Shown: positions 25,297 to 34,547, counted from the first letter of the stretch. The stretch is DNA of 39,601 nucleotides from Pseudomonadota bacterium (GCA_018901125.1 JAHIFE010000130.1:1-39601); one strand, 5' to 3'. The notes: generated from the letters alone by a model not told the origin. Numbers and translations: made by a program.

Positions 25297-26277
25297 ATGA
25301 AAAAGGATTATATCGGATCTGTAAAAGCCGGCGATTTTATAAATGATGTTTTTGTTCTTTATGAAAAAAACGTAGCTCAAAAAAAAGACGGAAGTAATTA
25401 TCTCAATGTTGTTCTTTCAGACAAGACCGGAAAAATAAAGGGTGTTATATGGGATAATATAGATAAAATTAGTGCAGGCAAAAATACAGGCGATTTTGTT
25501 CATATTAAGGGAAGCGTTTCCGAATATAAAGGAACTTTGCAGTTAGTCATAAAAAATATGGATACTATATCTTCCGATTCAATCGACTCATCTGATTTTC
25601 TGCCTTCAACAAAGCACAATATTGATTCCATGTTTGAACGCCTGGTAAAACTTTCCGACTCAATAGAAGAGAAGAATTTAAAAGCTCTTTTAGAAGCATT
25701 CTGGAATGACAGCGAGTTTGTTGAAAATTTTAAAAAAGCTCCGGCCGCAAAAAAAATGCACCATGCATATGCAGGGGGGCTTCTTGAACACACACTCTCA
25801 ATGGCTCTTCTGGCAGATAAAATCGCAGGCCATTACATTGGAATAGACAGAGATCTTCTTATTACCGGTGCAATTCTTCATGATATCGGAAAAATAAGGG
25901 AATTCGTTTATAAATTCAGTATTGATTATTCGGATGAAGGCAGACTTTTAAGTCATATAGTGATAGGAATCGGCTTGCTAGATGAAAAAATTAAAAGCAT
26001 CAGTCAATTTCCCGATAGCATTGCTGTACTGTTAAGGCATATGATAGTAAGCCATCATGGCACAAGAGAATTCGGGTCTCCCGAGCCGCCAAAAACAATT
26101 GATGCGGTATTGCTTAATTATATCGATGAAATTGATTCAAAGATAAGCGGCATACGTGAATATATTGCTTCAGATGAGTCTGGCGGAAACTGGACATCCT
26201 ATCACAGGTTGCTTGAACGCCATTTTTATACGGCAAATAAAAGCATGCAAAACAAAGAAGATGAGATTGGCGAATAA
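25297..26277 (+). CDS. 3'-5' exoribonuclease, YhaM-like (OB fold plus HD domain)
   Basis: The protein (326 aa from this start) has an N-terminal OB-fold (DFINDVFVLYEKNVAQKKDG, YLNVVLSDKTGKIKGVIWDN) and a C-terminal HD metal-dependent domain: HHAYAGGLLEHTLSMALLAD, TGAILHDIGKIREF, HMIVSHHGTREFG and LLNYIDEIDSK. This is the YhaM layout, a 3'-5' exoribonuclease acting on RNA and single-stranded DNA. The ATG at 25297 is chosen over a GTG at 25288 because GGTGG sits just before it. It starts 62 bp after surE and belongs to the same run. Confidence 0.87.
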   Translation: MKKDYIGSVKAGDFINDVFVLYEKNVAQKKDGSNYLNVVLSDKTGKIKGVIWDNIDKISAGKNTGDFVHIKGSVSEYKGTLQLVIKNMDTISSDSIDSSDFLPSTKHNIDSMFERLVKLSDSIEEKNLKALLEAFWNDSEFVENFKKAPAAKKMHHAYAGGLLEHTLSMALLADKIAGHYIGIDRDLLITGAILHDIGKIREFVYKFSIDYSDEGRLLSHIVIGIGLLDEKIKSISQFPDSIAVLLRHMIVSHHGTREFGSPEPPKTIDAVLLNYIDEIDSKISGIREYIASDESGGNWTSYHRLLERHFYTANKSMQNKEDEIGE

Positions 26278-26316
26278 ACCGGTCTTATAAAGAAAATATT
26301 TAACAAGGCAAAAACA

Positions 26317-26937
26317 ATGTTTATAACTTTTGAAGGTATTGAAGGCTCCGGGAAAACGACACAGATACGACATGCTATGGAATTTTTGAAGCAAAAAGGA
26401 AAAGATTGTGTGATGACCCGCGAACCGGGAGGCACAATTACAGGACAAAAGATCCGTTCCATTCTGCTTGATCCTGAAAGCAACGGGATGGACCCTTCTG
26501 CCGAACTTCTGCTATATTTTGCCGACAGGGCCGAACATGTAAACAAAATTATAAATCCGGCTTTATCGGCAGGCAAAACCGTTTTGTGCGACAGATATTA
26601 TGATGCAACTAAGGCCTATCAGGGCTATGCACGCGGATTGAATATGGATTTGCTGGATAAATTGCATAAGATGATCATACATGATTTAAAGCCGGATATA
26701 ACTATTTTGCTGGATCTTGACCCCAAAACAGGACTTTCACGTGCATGGAAACAGATAAATGAAGGACAAAGAGCCGGGGTTGAAACAAGATTTGAAAAAG
26801 AAACTCTTGATTTTCATGATAAAGTCAGAAAAGGCTATCTTGAGCTTGCACGTATTGAAGCCAAACGTTTTGTAATTGTAGATGCCTCAAAGGATGAAAA
26901 CCAGGTTAAAAAAGATATAATAAAGGCATTATCTTGA
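26317..26937 (+). CDS. tmk: Thymidylate kinase
   Basis: Phosphorylates dTMP to dTDP. The 206-aa sequence has the P-loop EGIEGSGKTTQ at its start, the DRX-type TREPGG motif near residue 36, the CDRYYDATKAYQGYARG block and the lid region. The N-terminus MFITFEGIEGSGK is standard. Its stop codon overlaps the next start (TGATG), so it is coupled to the cysteine synthase-CysRS fusion. It forms part of the surE-yhaM-tmk run; an operon promoter between yhaM and tmk is not evident in the 39-bp gap. Confidence 0.94.
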   Translation: MFITFEGIEGSGKTTQIRHAMEFLKQKGKDCVMTREPGGTITGQKIRSILLDPESNGMDPSAELLLYFADRAEHVNKIINPALSAGKTVLCDRYYDATKAYQGYARGLNMDLLDKLHKMIIHDLKPDITILLDLDPKTGLSRAWKQINEGQRAGVETRFEKETLDFHDKVRKGYLELARIEAKRFVIVDASKDENQVKKDIIKALS

Positions 26938-29213
26938 TGAGCTATTCTATTCTGGATACAATAGGCGGCACTCCGCTTGTTGAAATAAAAAATTTAAACC
27001 CGAATCCCAATGTAAGAATTCTTGCCAAACTGGAATATTTAAACCCCGGTGGTTCAATAAAAGACAGAGCGGCTCTTTTTATGATCGAAGAGGGGGAAAA
27101 ATCGGGAGAGCTGACGCGCGACAAGATCGTTATAGAAGCAACGAGTGGGAATACAGGCATAGGCCTTGCGCTGATCTGTTCGGTTAAGGGTTACAAACTT
27201 CTTCTTACAATGTCCGAATCGGCAAGCATTGAACGCCAGAAAATATTAAAAGCCCGTGGAGCCGATATACTTCTTACTCCCGGACACCTCGGTACCGACG
27301 GAGCCATCGAAGAAGTATACCGTATCTGCAGAGAAAACCCGGGTGCTTATTTTATGACAGACCAGTTTAATAATGATGCAAACTGGAAAGCCCATTATTA
27401 CACTACGGCAGAAGAGATCTGGAATCAGACGGAAGGCAAAGTGACAGCAGTTGTAGCCACTCTTGGCACTACAGGCACTGTAATGGGAATTTCAAGAAAG
27501 CTTAAGGAATATAATCCTGATATAAAAATCATTGCGGTCGAACCTTATCTTGGCCATAAAATCCAGGGTCTCAAGAATATGAAGGAAGCATACAGACCTG
27601 AGATTTATGAAAAAAAGCGCATCGATAAAATTGTTAATATCGATGATGAAGATGCCTTTGAAGCGGCAAGACGCCTTGCAAAAGAAGAAGGTTTGTTTGT
27701 AGGGATGAGCAGCGGAGCCGCTATGGTAATTGCCCAAAGGCAAGCTTCGGAAATGGATGAGGGAACAATAGTTGTAATATTTCCGGACAGCGGAGAAAGA
27801 TATTTAAGCACTTCCCTCTTTACAGTTAAAGAAAAAATAAATCTTATGCTTTTTAATACCATTACAAGAAGCAAAGAGCCTTTTGAGCCAATACATCCCG
27901 GGAAAGCATCCGTTTATTCCTGCGGACCAACCGCTCATGACAGGATGCATCCCGGGGAGTGCCGACGTTTTGTGTTTTCCGACCTGTTGTGCCGTTATCT
28001 TGAATTCAGGGGATATTCGGTAAAACATATTATGAATATAACCGATCTTGATGACAAAACCATAAACGGCTCTGAAAAGGCCGGTCTTGAACTGTCCGAG
28101 TTTACCGAAAAGTATATTAATTTGTTTAAAGAAGATCTTAAGCTTCTTGGAATCAAGCCTGCCGAAAACTACCCGAAGGCAAGTGAACATATTGAAGATA
28201 TGGTTTTGCTTGCAGAAAAGCTTGTTAAAAAAGGTTATGCCTATGAAAAGCTGCGCTCTTTATATTTTGATATTTCCCGGTTTTCCGATTATGGAAAATT
28301 ATCAGGAATTGATATAAATAAAATAAGAATAGGCGCAACCGTTGATCTTGATGAATATGAAAAGGATAATCCGAGAGATTTTACACTGATGAAAAGAGCA
28401 AAACTTTCGGAACTGAGACGGGGCATTTACACCGCAACAGACTGGGGAAATGTTAGGCCTTCCTGGCACATACAGTGTGCTGCAATGGCAATGAAATACC
28501 TTGGTGAAACTTTCGATATTCATACAAGCAGCAGGGAGCTGATCTTTCCTCACCATGAGAATGAAATAGCAATCTCTAAGGCTTTAACAGGAAAGTCGCT
28601 TGCAAAATTCTGGATGCATTGCGACAGAGTACTTGTTGACGGCAAAAAGGTTGATGAAATAAAAGGACGGCTTTGTGTTTCAGATCTTATAAACATGGGC
28701 TATTCGGGCAGGGAAATAAGATACTGGCTTATTTCCACTCACTACAGAAAACCCATTGTCTTTTCAAGCAAACGGCTTGAAGATGCCAGAAAATCACTGA
28801 AACGGCTTGACACATGCGTTCATGCTTTGCTTGATATCAAGGCCAGAGAGCCATATTCTGAGATTGATCAGCTTCTTTATGATATTAAAAGCGGATTTAT
28901 AGGTGCAATGGACGATGACCTTAACATATCCTCCGCATTATCTTCCATTTTCAGGATTGTAAGAAAGATAAATGTTCTTGCTAAAGATAATAAAATAGAT
29001 TCAGCAGGTGCAAAAAAAATTATGGAGGCCTTCCAGGATATTGATTCGGTGCTTAATATTTTTGATTTTGGGGAGTGTTTTTTTGATCCTGAAGTAAAGC
29101 ACCTTTTAGAAGAGCGGGACAAGGCAAGAACAGAGAAAAACTGGGGTGTTGCAGACGATATCCGGAAAAAACTGGAATCAATGGGTATTGCAATAAGAGA
29201 CCGGAAAACATGA
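26937..29213 (+). CDS. Fusion of cysteine synthase and cysteinyl-tRNA synthetase-like domain
   Basis: A 758-aa fusion. Residues 1 to about 300 are a PLP cysteine synthase (CysK/CysM): Lys42 in NPGGSIKDRAAL, the phosphate loop TSGNTG near 69-74, GTTGTVMG near 177-184, and PDSGERYL. Residues from about 303 on follow CysRS from its first strand (LMLFNTITRSKEPFEPI) to its last helix (KNWGVADDIRKKLESMGI). Zinc/cysteine ligands appear kept (Cys329, Cys514, His539, Glu543), but HIGH reads HPGE (338-341) and KMSKS reads KVDEI (571-575). It could make cysteine and pass it to the ligase, or the second part could do something else. The ATG is taken at 26937, overlapping tmk by one base. No frameshift is needed at the junction, so the fusion looks real. 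Confidence 0.9.
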   Translation: MSYSILDTIGGTPLVEIKNLNPNPNVRILAKLEYLNPGGSIKDRAALFMIEEGEKSGELTRDKIVIEATSGNTGIGLALICSVKGYKLLLTMSESASIERQKILKARGADILLTPGHLGTDGAIEEVYRICRENPGAYFMTDQFNNDANWKAHYYTTAEEIWNQTEGKVTAVVATLGTTGTVMGISRKLKEYNPDIKIIAVEPYLGHKIQGLKNMKEAYRPEIYEKKRIDKIVNIDDEDAFEAARRLAKEEGLFVGMSSGAAMVIAQRQASEMDEGTIVVIFPDSGERYLSTSLFTVKEKINLMLFNTITRSKEPFEPIHPGKASVYSCGPTAHDRMHPGECRRFVFSDLLCRYLEFRGYSVKHIMNITDLDDKTINGSEKAGLELSEFTEKYINLFKEDLKLLGIKPAENYPKASEHIEDMVLLAEKLVKKGYAYEKLRSLYFDISRFSDYGKLSGIDINKIRIGATVDLDEYEKDNPRDFTLMKRAKLSELRRGIYTATDWGNVRPSWHIQCAAMAMKYLGETFDIHTSSRELIFPHHENEIAISKALTGKSLAKFWMHCDRVLVDGKKVDEIKGRLCVSDLINMGYSGREIRYWLISTHYRKPIVFSSKRLEDARKSLKRLDTCVHALLDIKAREPYSEIDQLLYDIKSGFIGAMDDDLNISSALSSIFRIVRKINVLAKDNKIDSAGAKKIMEAFQDIDSVLNIFDFGECFFDPEVKHLLEERDKARTEKNWGVADDIRKKLESMGIAIRDRKT

Positions 29214-29237
29214 TTGAAGTATTTACTAAGGAAAACA

Positions 29238-30230
29238 ATGAAACCACTATATTTTCCGTTTACATATATTAATGATGCTAAAGCAGCTGAACTGTGCGCC
29301 TGTTTTAAGCAGATAACAGTTTATCAGCCGGGCTTTTTGAATCTGCCCGAAAACATGCAAACACTTTCCCAAAAAGGCCTTATTGATATCCGCATCCCTG
29401 TTTCAGGGGACGAAGCAAAGCTTAAAGCTATTTTGAGTGAATATAAAACATGGGCAAAACTTCATCAAAAAAGTGACACGGCCTTTCTAAACGCTGTGGA
29501 AGAAAAAATCCCTTATTTTGACGAAACCTTCTCATCTGAGCTTGCTTCACAGATAAAAAAGAATATGGGAGGGAACCAACCGAAATCAAAAACCGATTTT
29601 CTCTTTAATTCAAGGCTGTTTCTTGGTTTAGCTCAGGAATATGACGAACAGCAGGATGGATTGACAAGAGATATGATTTCTGTGGGCGAGATGGAGAAAA
29701 AGTTGCTGTCAGAATTAACGAATGAAGATGAAATGCTTTTCGGTAATAATTCCGATGATGCTCTTAAGGCAGGTTATGACCCGGAAAAATATAAGATCAA
29801 AGAAAGACTTGAAGCATGGGCGCATCTGGCTTTAGATGATAAAGAAAAACCGAATTTTTTTATTACAGACAGTAAAGATGCTTTTGATTTTATTATAGAA
29901 ACAAATTTGAATCCGGAAATAGCTCTGGATTTGCATTCAATACCTGTCTGCCTTGCCCCGGATATTATGGATAGCTGGCAAATTATGCTTGCAAAACAGA
30001 TAGAAGGTTTGTTATCGGATAAAAACTTTAAGGTAAGCAAAGATATTAAAAATGTCCTTGGTGCTAATAAGTCCGAAAGAAATATTTCTTTGAGAATTCT
30101 AAGGATAAGCAATATATCCCGTTATGAATTTTTGCAAAATATCCTGGCCAAGGATAACGATATCAGGCAAAACAATGGTAAAGATGACGAAACTGGTAAT
30201 TATATTTTAATAGGTATAGTTGAAGGATAA
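29238..30230 (+). CDS. Unrecognised cytoplasmic protein
   Basis: A 330-aa product I do not recognise. It has no signal peptide or membrane segment and is largely helical and charged, beginning with KPLYFPFTYINDAKAAELCA and containing a middle part (LFNSRLFLGLAQEYDEQQDG) and PDIMDSWQIMLAKQIEGLL. The start at 29238 is preferred because AAGGAAAA lies just upstream; an upstream TTG at 29214 would extend it by eight residues. It follows the fusion gene after 24 bp and may be the last gene of that run. Length and codon use are like its neighbours, so I treat it as a real gene. Confidence 0.7.
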   Translation: MKPLYFPFTYINDAKAAELCACFKQITVYQPGFLNLPENMQTLSQKGLIDIRIPVSGDEAKLKAILSEYKTWAKLHQKSDTAFLNAVEEKIPYFDETFSSELASQIKKNMGGNQPKSKTDFLFNSRLFLGLAQEYDEQQDGLTRDMISVGEMEKKLLSELTNEDEMLFGNNSDDALKAGYDPEKYKIKERLEAWAHLALDDKEKPNFFITDSKDAFDFIIETNLNPEIALDLHSIPVCLAPDIMDSWQIMLAKQIEGLLSDKNFKVSKDIKNVLGANKSERNISLRILRISNISRYEFLQNILAKDNDIRQNNGKDDETGNYILIGIVEG

Positions 30231-30417
30231 GCATATATTCCTGAAATACCACTATATAATCTCTTTAGCCCCTCCGTTTTTTATTATTTAAAAAACAAGA
30301 AGAAGGCTTGACTCGTATTATCAATTGGTATATGGACTTTGCCCAATACTTTGAAAAAAATTAAGTGATCAAATTATTCATTGTTCAATATGTTCAATAT
30401 AGAAAGGAGAAAACAAA

Positions 30418-30606
30418 ATGGCTTTTAATCCTGTTATAGATGAAGACAAATGTCAGGGATGCGGTGAGTGTGTTGATGTATGTCCGGTTGAGGTTTTTGA
30501 ATTACAGAGTGAAAAATCAGTAGCGGTTAATGCTGAAGAATGCCTTGGCTGTGAAAGCTGTATAGAAGTTTGTGAGCCAGCTGCAATTACTATTGAAGAA
30601 ACATAA
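30418..30606 (+). CDS. 2[4Fe-4S] ferredoxin
   Basis: A 62-aa electron carrier with two cluster motifs: CQGCGECVDVCP (about residues 12-23) and CLGCESCIEVCEP (about 42-54), the usual CX2CX2CX3CP pattern. It is acidic, as bacterial ferredoxins are. AGAAAGGAG precedes the ATG by about 8 bases. It stands alone, with 187 bp before it and a strong terminator after it, so it is probably transcribed singly. Its partner enzyme is not apparent from context. Confidence 0.95.
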   Translation: MAFNPVIDEDKCQGCGECVDVCPVEVFELQSEKSVAVNAEECLGCESCIEVCEPAAITIEET

Positions 30607-30607
30607 T

Positions 30608-30659
30608 TAAAAAAATCCCCCGGTTTATCTATCAGTTAGTAGGCCGGGGGACTTTTTTA
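30608..30659 (+). terminator. Rho-independent terminator after the ferredoxin gene
   Basis: TCCCCCGG (30616-30623) pairs with CCGGGGGA (30644-30651), preceded by an A run and followed by CTTTTTT. This is a textbook intrinsic terminator and could act in both directions. Confidence 0.9.
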
Positions 30660-30937
30660 ATTCGAATATCATACAACAAATATCGAATTTCGATCTTTAT
30701 TCTTCGTTTCTAATGAGTTGAGCCGTATAAGCGTTAGGTGTTGAGTTTTATTATCTGGAAGCTGTTCGAGATTCGCTTGCATTCCCATACTCCGACACAG
30801 TGATCACGAGTCGTTTGGATCTCTTTGTGTACATCTGCTAAAACTGGGGTATGCCATAGATTTGTGATACGTTTTTATCTTTTCGTTTTGTGATTTTATC
30901 TTAATTTTCCATTCTTATACATAACCATTAAGAAATA

Positions 30938-32212
30938 ATGTTTTCTTCAGACACAACTATATATCCCGATACAGCTCTGGTAGTGCAAAAGTTGTATCGT
31001 TCCCCGATAAATTACATTCAAAACGAGCTTGAATCCTCTTTATCCGCTATTTCTTTTTCAGGTATAATTAAACCCGGGCAAACGGTTGCTATCGCTGTCG
31101 GCAGCAGAGGTATAGACAATATAGATTCCGTTGTTTATAGCTGTGCAAGATTTCTTGAAAATATTGGATTAAAACCTTTTTTAGTTCCGGCTATGGGAAG
31201 TCATGGCGGAGCAAGTGCCGAAGGCCAGAAAAAAGTACTTAAAAAACTTAAAATAAGTGAGTCCTCAATCGGTATTCCTGTTCATTCGGAAATGGAAACA
31301 CAGATTATCGGCAGGCTTTCCTGCGGATTAAATATAAATATTTCAAAAGAAGCTCTATCAGCCGATCATATTGTTATAATCAACAGAATAAAACCTCATA
31401 CAAAATTCAGAGCAGATATAGAAAGCGGTCTTTGCAAAATGCTTACTATAGGGCTTGGAAAAGCTGAAGGCGCATCTGTTTTTCATAATTTTGCGGTAAA
31501 ACACGGTTTTGGTGTCATTGAGGAAGCTGCTGATTTTTTAATTAATAAGCTAAATATTTTGTTTGGAATCGCTCTTCTTGAAGACGGATACGGAAATCTT
31601 TCAAAAATTGAGGCAGTATTGCCCCACAATATTATTAACCGTGAAAAAGAGCTTTTAAAACAGGCAAGTAATATGATGGGGCGCATCCCGTTTGATTTTC
31701 TTGATCTTCTGATTATTGATTATTTCGGAAAAGATATAAGCGGTATAGGCATGGATTCAAATATTACCGGCAGACACCGGGACATAGTCGGAGATTTTTG
31801 CACTTCTCCTCATGCAAAGCGTATTTTTGTAAGAGATTTATCTTCCGGCTCCGATGGAAACGGTAATGGAATAGGACTTGCCGATATAACCACAAACCGC
31901 CTTGTAAACAGGCTTGACATGGATAAAACCTATACAAATGCCATAGCTGCGATTTCTCCTGAAAAGGCGGCTATACCCATCCATTTTGATTCAGACCGCA
32001 AATGCCTTGAAGTTTGTGCAAAGACTCTTGGTCTTGATTCATTGCAAAATGCACGTATTGCAAGAATAAGAGATACTAAACATATTGATATGATGCAGGT
32101 GTCAAAAGCGCTTGAGGAAGAAATTGAATCAAATCAAAATTTAGAAAGGGTTTCCGATTGGGAGCCAATAAAATTTGATGGGAATGATAATCTTACTTCC
32201 TTTTCGTATTAA
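30938..32212 (+). CDS. Lactate-racemase-domain (LarA/DUF2088-like) protein
   Basis: A 424-aa protein that resembles the LarA superfamily, nickel-pincer-cofactor 2-hydroxyacid racemases and relatives. Landmarks are QTVAIAVGSRGIDNID, VPAMGSHGGASAEGQ, IGIPVHSEM, and INRIKPHTKFRADIESGLCK followed by MLTIGLGKAEGA, which corresponds to the region with the conserved His and Lys. Later DISGIGMDSNITGR is typical of a distinct subgroup annotated as DUF2088/lactate racemase domain. Substrate and nickel use cannot be read from the sequence, and no larB/C/E genes are present here. It is transcribed alone, 277 bp after the terminator. Confidence 0.75.
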   Translation: MFSSDTTIYPDTALVVQKLYRSPINYIQNELESSLSAISFSGIIKPGQTVAIAVGSRGIDNIDSVVYSCARFLENIGLKPFLVPAMGSHGGASAEGQKKVLKKLKISESSIGIPVHSEMETQIIGRLSCGLNINISKEALSADHIVIINRIKPHTKFRADIESGLCKMLTIGLGKAEGASVFHNFAVKHGFGVIEEAADFLINKLNILFGIALLEDGYGNLSKIEAVLPHNIINREKELLKQASNMMGRIPFDFLDLLIIDYFGKDISGIGMDSNITGRHRDIVGDFCTSPHAKRIFVRDLSSGSDGNGNGIGLADITTNRLVNRLDMDKTYTNAIAAISPEKAAIPIHFDSDRKCLEVCAKTLGLDSLQNARIARIRDTKHIDMMQVSKALEEEIESNQNLERVSDWEPIKFDGNDNLTSFSY

Positions 32213-32571
32213 TTCAGACTTTCTGACACCGGAAAAACAAAATACTTTTTTTTGATTCCGGTAGTCAATACTTGCTGCGAAAATCCGGAAAATATCGCAG
32301 CCGCTTCCGGTAATCAGAATGGCTGGAAACAGGAACCGATCGTTTCTTAGGAACGGCGGAGTATCATTCTATAATATCCACAGAAATCATTTTCATATGC
32401 TGTCTCACATAGGGAATAGTACTCATATTTGCATATTAATCCCTGCTAAGGAATATATTTAAAATCAACAAATACGCAAAGTTATTTTGTTATTGATTAA
32501 GGGAAGACCTTGTGATAGCTCTCACAATATTCGTTCAGATAATAACTGGTTGGGCCAGGAGGGACTAAGAC
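32213..32571. other. Intergenic stretch with mirrored CCGGAA/TTCCGG segments
   Basis: No gene. It contains several short inverted repeats in a row, such as ACCGGAA with TTCCGGT around 32228-32262, and CTGCGA with TCGCAG around 32275-32299. They may end transcription of the preceding gene, although T-rich tails are imperfect. Confidence 0.4.
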
Positions 32572-32928
32572 ATGACAAGAAGGATTATGATCATTCTATT
32601 TGCCAATCTGATAGCATTCACCATTGTCTCTGCGTCTTCGTGGGCCGGAGACTATGCAACACCAGCTGATAAAACAGCGAAGCGCGAACTTACCAAGGTT
32701 ACATGGATTCGCGACCTGTATGTGTCTCCAGGTCATATGAACGTTGGCGTTCTGCGAAGCGAAAAGGATTGGAACTCCCCTATGATTGGTAAATGGGTGT
32801 GCAGTGTGCTTGCTTAACACGGAAGCTCTTTGAGATGGGTGAGATTTGTGGACATTGAAGCCGTTGTCAACAAAGGCAGGTCACCGAATCAGGCCGAGAT
32901 CGCCAAATTTGAGTGCCAGAAGCAATAG
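32572..32928 (+). pseudogene. Small secreted protein gene interrupted by an in-frame stop
   Basis: The ATG at 32572 starts a signal peptide (MTRRIMIILFANLIAFTIVS, then SSWAGD) followed by a short mature part. The frame stops at 32815-32817 (TAA) but then continues without another stop for 36 codons to a TAG at 32926-32928, reading HGSSLRWVRFVDIEAVVNKG and on to FECQKQ. This second part looks like coding sequence. The simplest reading is a 118-codon gene with a nonsense change at codon 82 (for example CAA to TAA). A cysteine sits in each part, so a lost disulfide is possible. The family is not recognised. A neighbour with a similar signal peptide follows. Confidence 0.55.
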
Positions 32929-33000
32929 TGGTTCGGTAGCAAATCGTCAAGGCTATTGAGTAGCGCAACCATGTAATACGTTAAACTGAAGGGGGCAAGC

Positions 33001-33357
33001 ATGAAGTCAATGATTTGTGCAATCTTTACCGTCATTATAGCTTTCACCATCATTGCGGCTGATTCCTTCGGCCAAACAATAGTATCCATTCCTGACATTG
33101 CTGGCAAAACGCCACAGGAAGTCGCAAAGATACTGGACGATCCGACTGCAAAGGAAGTTGTCAACCCAAGCAGAACACCATGTCCTTGTGATAAGCTGAC
33201 ATATAATAATGGCCAAATAGAAATTGTATTCATAAAAGGTCGAGCGGATTGGATAACAGTCAACAGCATGAACGACGCCGCATATAGCAAAAACTCATTG
33301 TCACTACTGGGCATTGCAGCAAGAGACCCTGATATCAGCAATTCCAATGTGATGTGA
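33001..33357 (+). CDS. Small exported protein of unknown function
   Basis: A 118-aa product with a signal peptide of about 24 residues (MKSMICAIFTVIIAFTIIAA, then DSFGQ). The mature part begins IPDIAGKTPQEVAKILDDP, a pattern similar to small beta/alpha secreted modules such as PASTA-like repeats, and has a CPC motif in SRTPCPCDKLTYNNG. The leader resembles that of the preceding broken gene (shared IAFTI), so the two may be paralogues or a pair exported together. AAGGGGGC precedes the ATG. I do not recognise the family, and no partner enzyme is visible. Confidence 0.6.
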   Translation: MKSMICAIFTVIIAFTIIAADSFGQTIVSIPDIAGKTPQEVAKILDDPTAKEVVNPSRTPCPCDKLTYNNGQIEIVFIKGRADWITVNSMNDAAYSKNSLSLLGIAARDPDISNSNVM

Positions 33358-33782
33358 TGCGATGCGATGGTCCAAACTGAATGGCTTACTGGAAGTTTCA
33401 TTTTTTCCATCAGGGCAGAAGATATTCTACGTATACATCAAAGTCTTGACACGATAATAGGAAAGGCATGGGGCTAAAGCATAGTACATTAGAAACAGAA
33501 TGATTAAATCGGGTATAAACTATAAAAACGTATAACAGCTCGGATTATTTAATAAAAGAAAAAAGATGACGTGCATGTATTGCCAGAGAAAATGGATTTA
33601 CCAATATCAGAACTTTCAAGGAAGATGGATCTTTTTATTGCAGGTGGAAGTTTATCTGTGAAGAGTGATAAAAAAACAACGAATGAGGCAGGCTTTTGAC
33701 TTGTTGCTGCACAATAATTTTAAATATAAAGGGCATCCCTACTCTCCTTCTAAAAAAGAACGATCCGTATTCAGCAAAAAAC
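33358..33782. other. Gene-poor stretch, possible decayed coding remnants
   Basis: No intact gene. Around 33567-33700 short Cys- and aromatic-rich pieces appear in two frames (for example MTCMYCQRKW and EDGSFYCRWKF), which might be a broken small zinc-ribbon gene, but I cannot assign it. The direct repetition of GATGC near 33354-33368 is minor. Confidence 0.3.
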
Positions 33783-34547
33783 TCAAACACTACCTTCCTC
33801 ATCGGCAAAATCAGGATATAGCAACTTGTAACAATCTTGGCAAATGCCGTGAGTGAATTCGGCCTCAGAGTGATTCTGAATGTATGTTTCAATTTGGTTC
33901 CAGTAGCCCTTATCATCACGTATTTTTTTACAGTTAGCACAAATCGGCAGGAGGCCTCGCAGGATTTTCAGTTTTTCTTCGGCTTTATTACGGTCTTCTA
34001 TCTCCTCAGATAACCTTGTATTTGCTTGCATTAGCTCAAGCGTACGTTCCTCAACCCTATTCTCCAATTCATCATTTATTTTTTTCAGTTCTTTCTCAGC
34101 CCGCTTGAGGAGAGTTATATCTATCCCCATCCCTATCAGAAAATTTTTATCATTGACTGTCATGCGAAGAGCGGTAAAATAATAAGGTACTTTTGAGCCG
34201 TTTTTGATTATAAGATCAGCTTGTGCATAAGATTTGCCTTTAACAAAGCACTCTTTTGCTTTATTTGCGATTATATCCTTATCCGACCCATCAACCCAAT
34301 CTAAAACTTTTTTTTGTTTAATTTCTTCAGCGGAAAACCCGGTCAAATCTTCGTGGTTCTTGTTCCAGCGAATGATGTTTCCATCCTCATCATAAAGATA
34401 AAAAATCCCGGGAAGACAATCAAGTACACTATTAGAGAAGTTTCTCTCAATTATTATATCTATCTCTATTTGCTTCAGGCAGGCAAGTTGTCTCTCCAAA
34501 TCCTGAATCCTGTGCTCCAATTCCTCTTTGTTTAGCTTGCTGCCCAT
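33783..34547 (-). CDS. PAS-domain protein with C-terminal Cys motif
   Basis: A 254-aa cytoplasmic protein. It has an N-terminal coiled coil (about 1-35), a PAS domain (about 36-150: FSNSVLDCLPGIFYLYDEDG, IIRWNKNHEDLTGFSAEEI, then the PAC part GMGIDITLLKRAE), a second coiled coil, and a C-terminal module with LLPICANCKKIRDDKGYW and HGICQDCYKLLYP. That last module, with two CX2C pairs, recurs at the C-termini of PAS and receiver proteins in this group and may bind a metal; its role is unknown. No kinase, GGDEF or other output domain is present. GGAGGG precedes the ATG. It stands alone on the minus strand. Confidence 0.8.
   Translation of the reverse strand: MGSKLNKEELEHRIQDLERQLACLKQIEIDIIIERNFSNSVLDCLPGIFYLYDEDGNIIRWNKNHEDLTGFSAEEIKQKKVLDWVDGSDKDIIANKAKECFVKGKSYAQADLIIKNGSKVPYYFTALRMTVNDKNFLIGMGIDITLLKRAEKELKKINDELENRVEERTLELMQANTRLSEEIEDRNKAEEKLKILRGLLPICANCKKIRDDKGYWNQIETYIQNHSEAEFTHGICQDCYKLLYPDFADEEGSV

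Noticed and set aside
30734-30750. GCGTTAGGTG, a GTTRRRY match in the 30661-30937 gap
   Set aside because: No complementary RYYYAAC arm within a plausible distance; one half-site is expected by chance.
32889-33410. Minus-strand open frame of 173 codons
   Set aside because: It is antisense to the exported protein gene at 33001-33357, which has a signal peptide and ribosome binding site; the antisense product resembles nothing.
33665-33856. Plus-strand frame of 63 codons
   Set aside because: Overlaps the 3' end of the PAS gene and has no ribosome binding site or recognisable motif.
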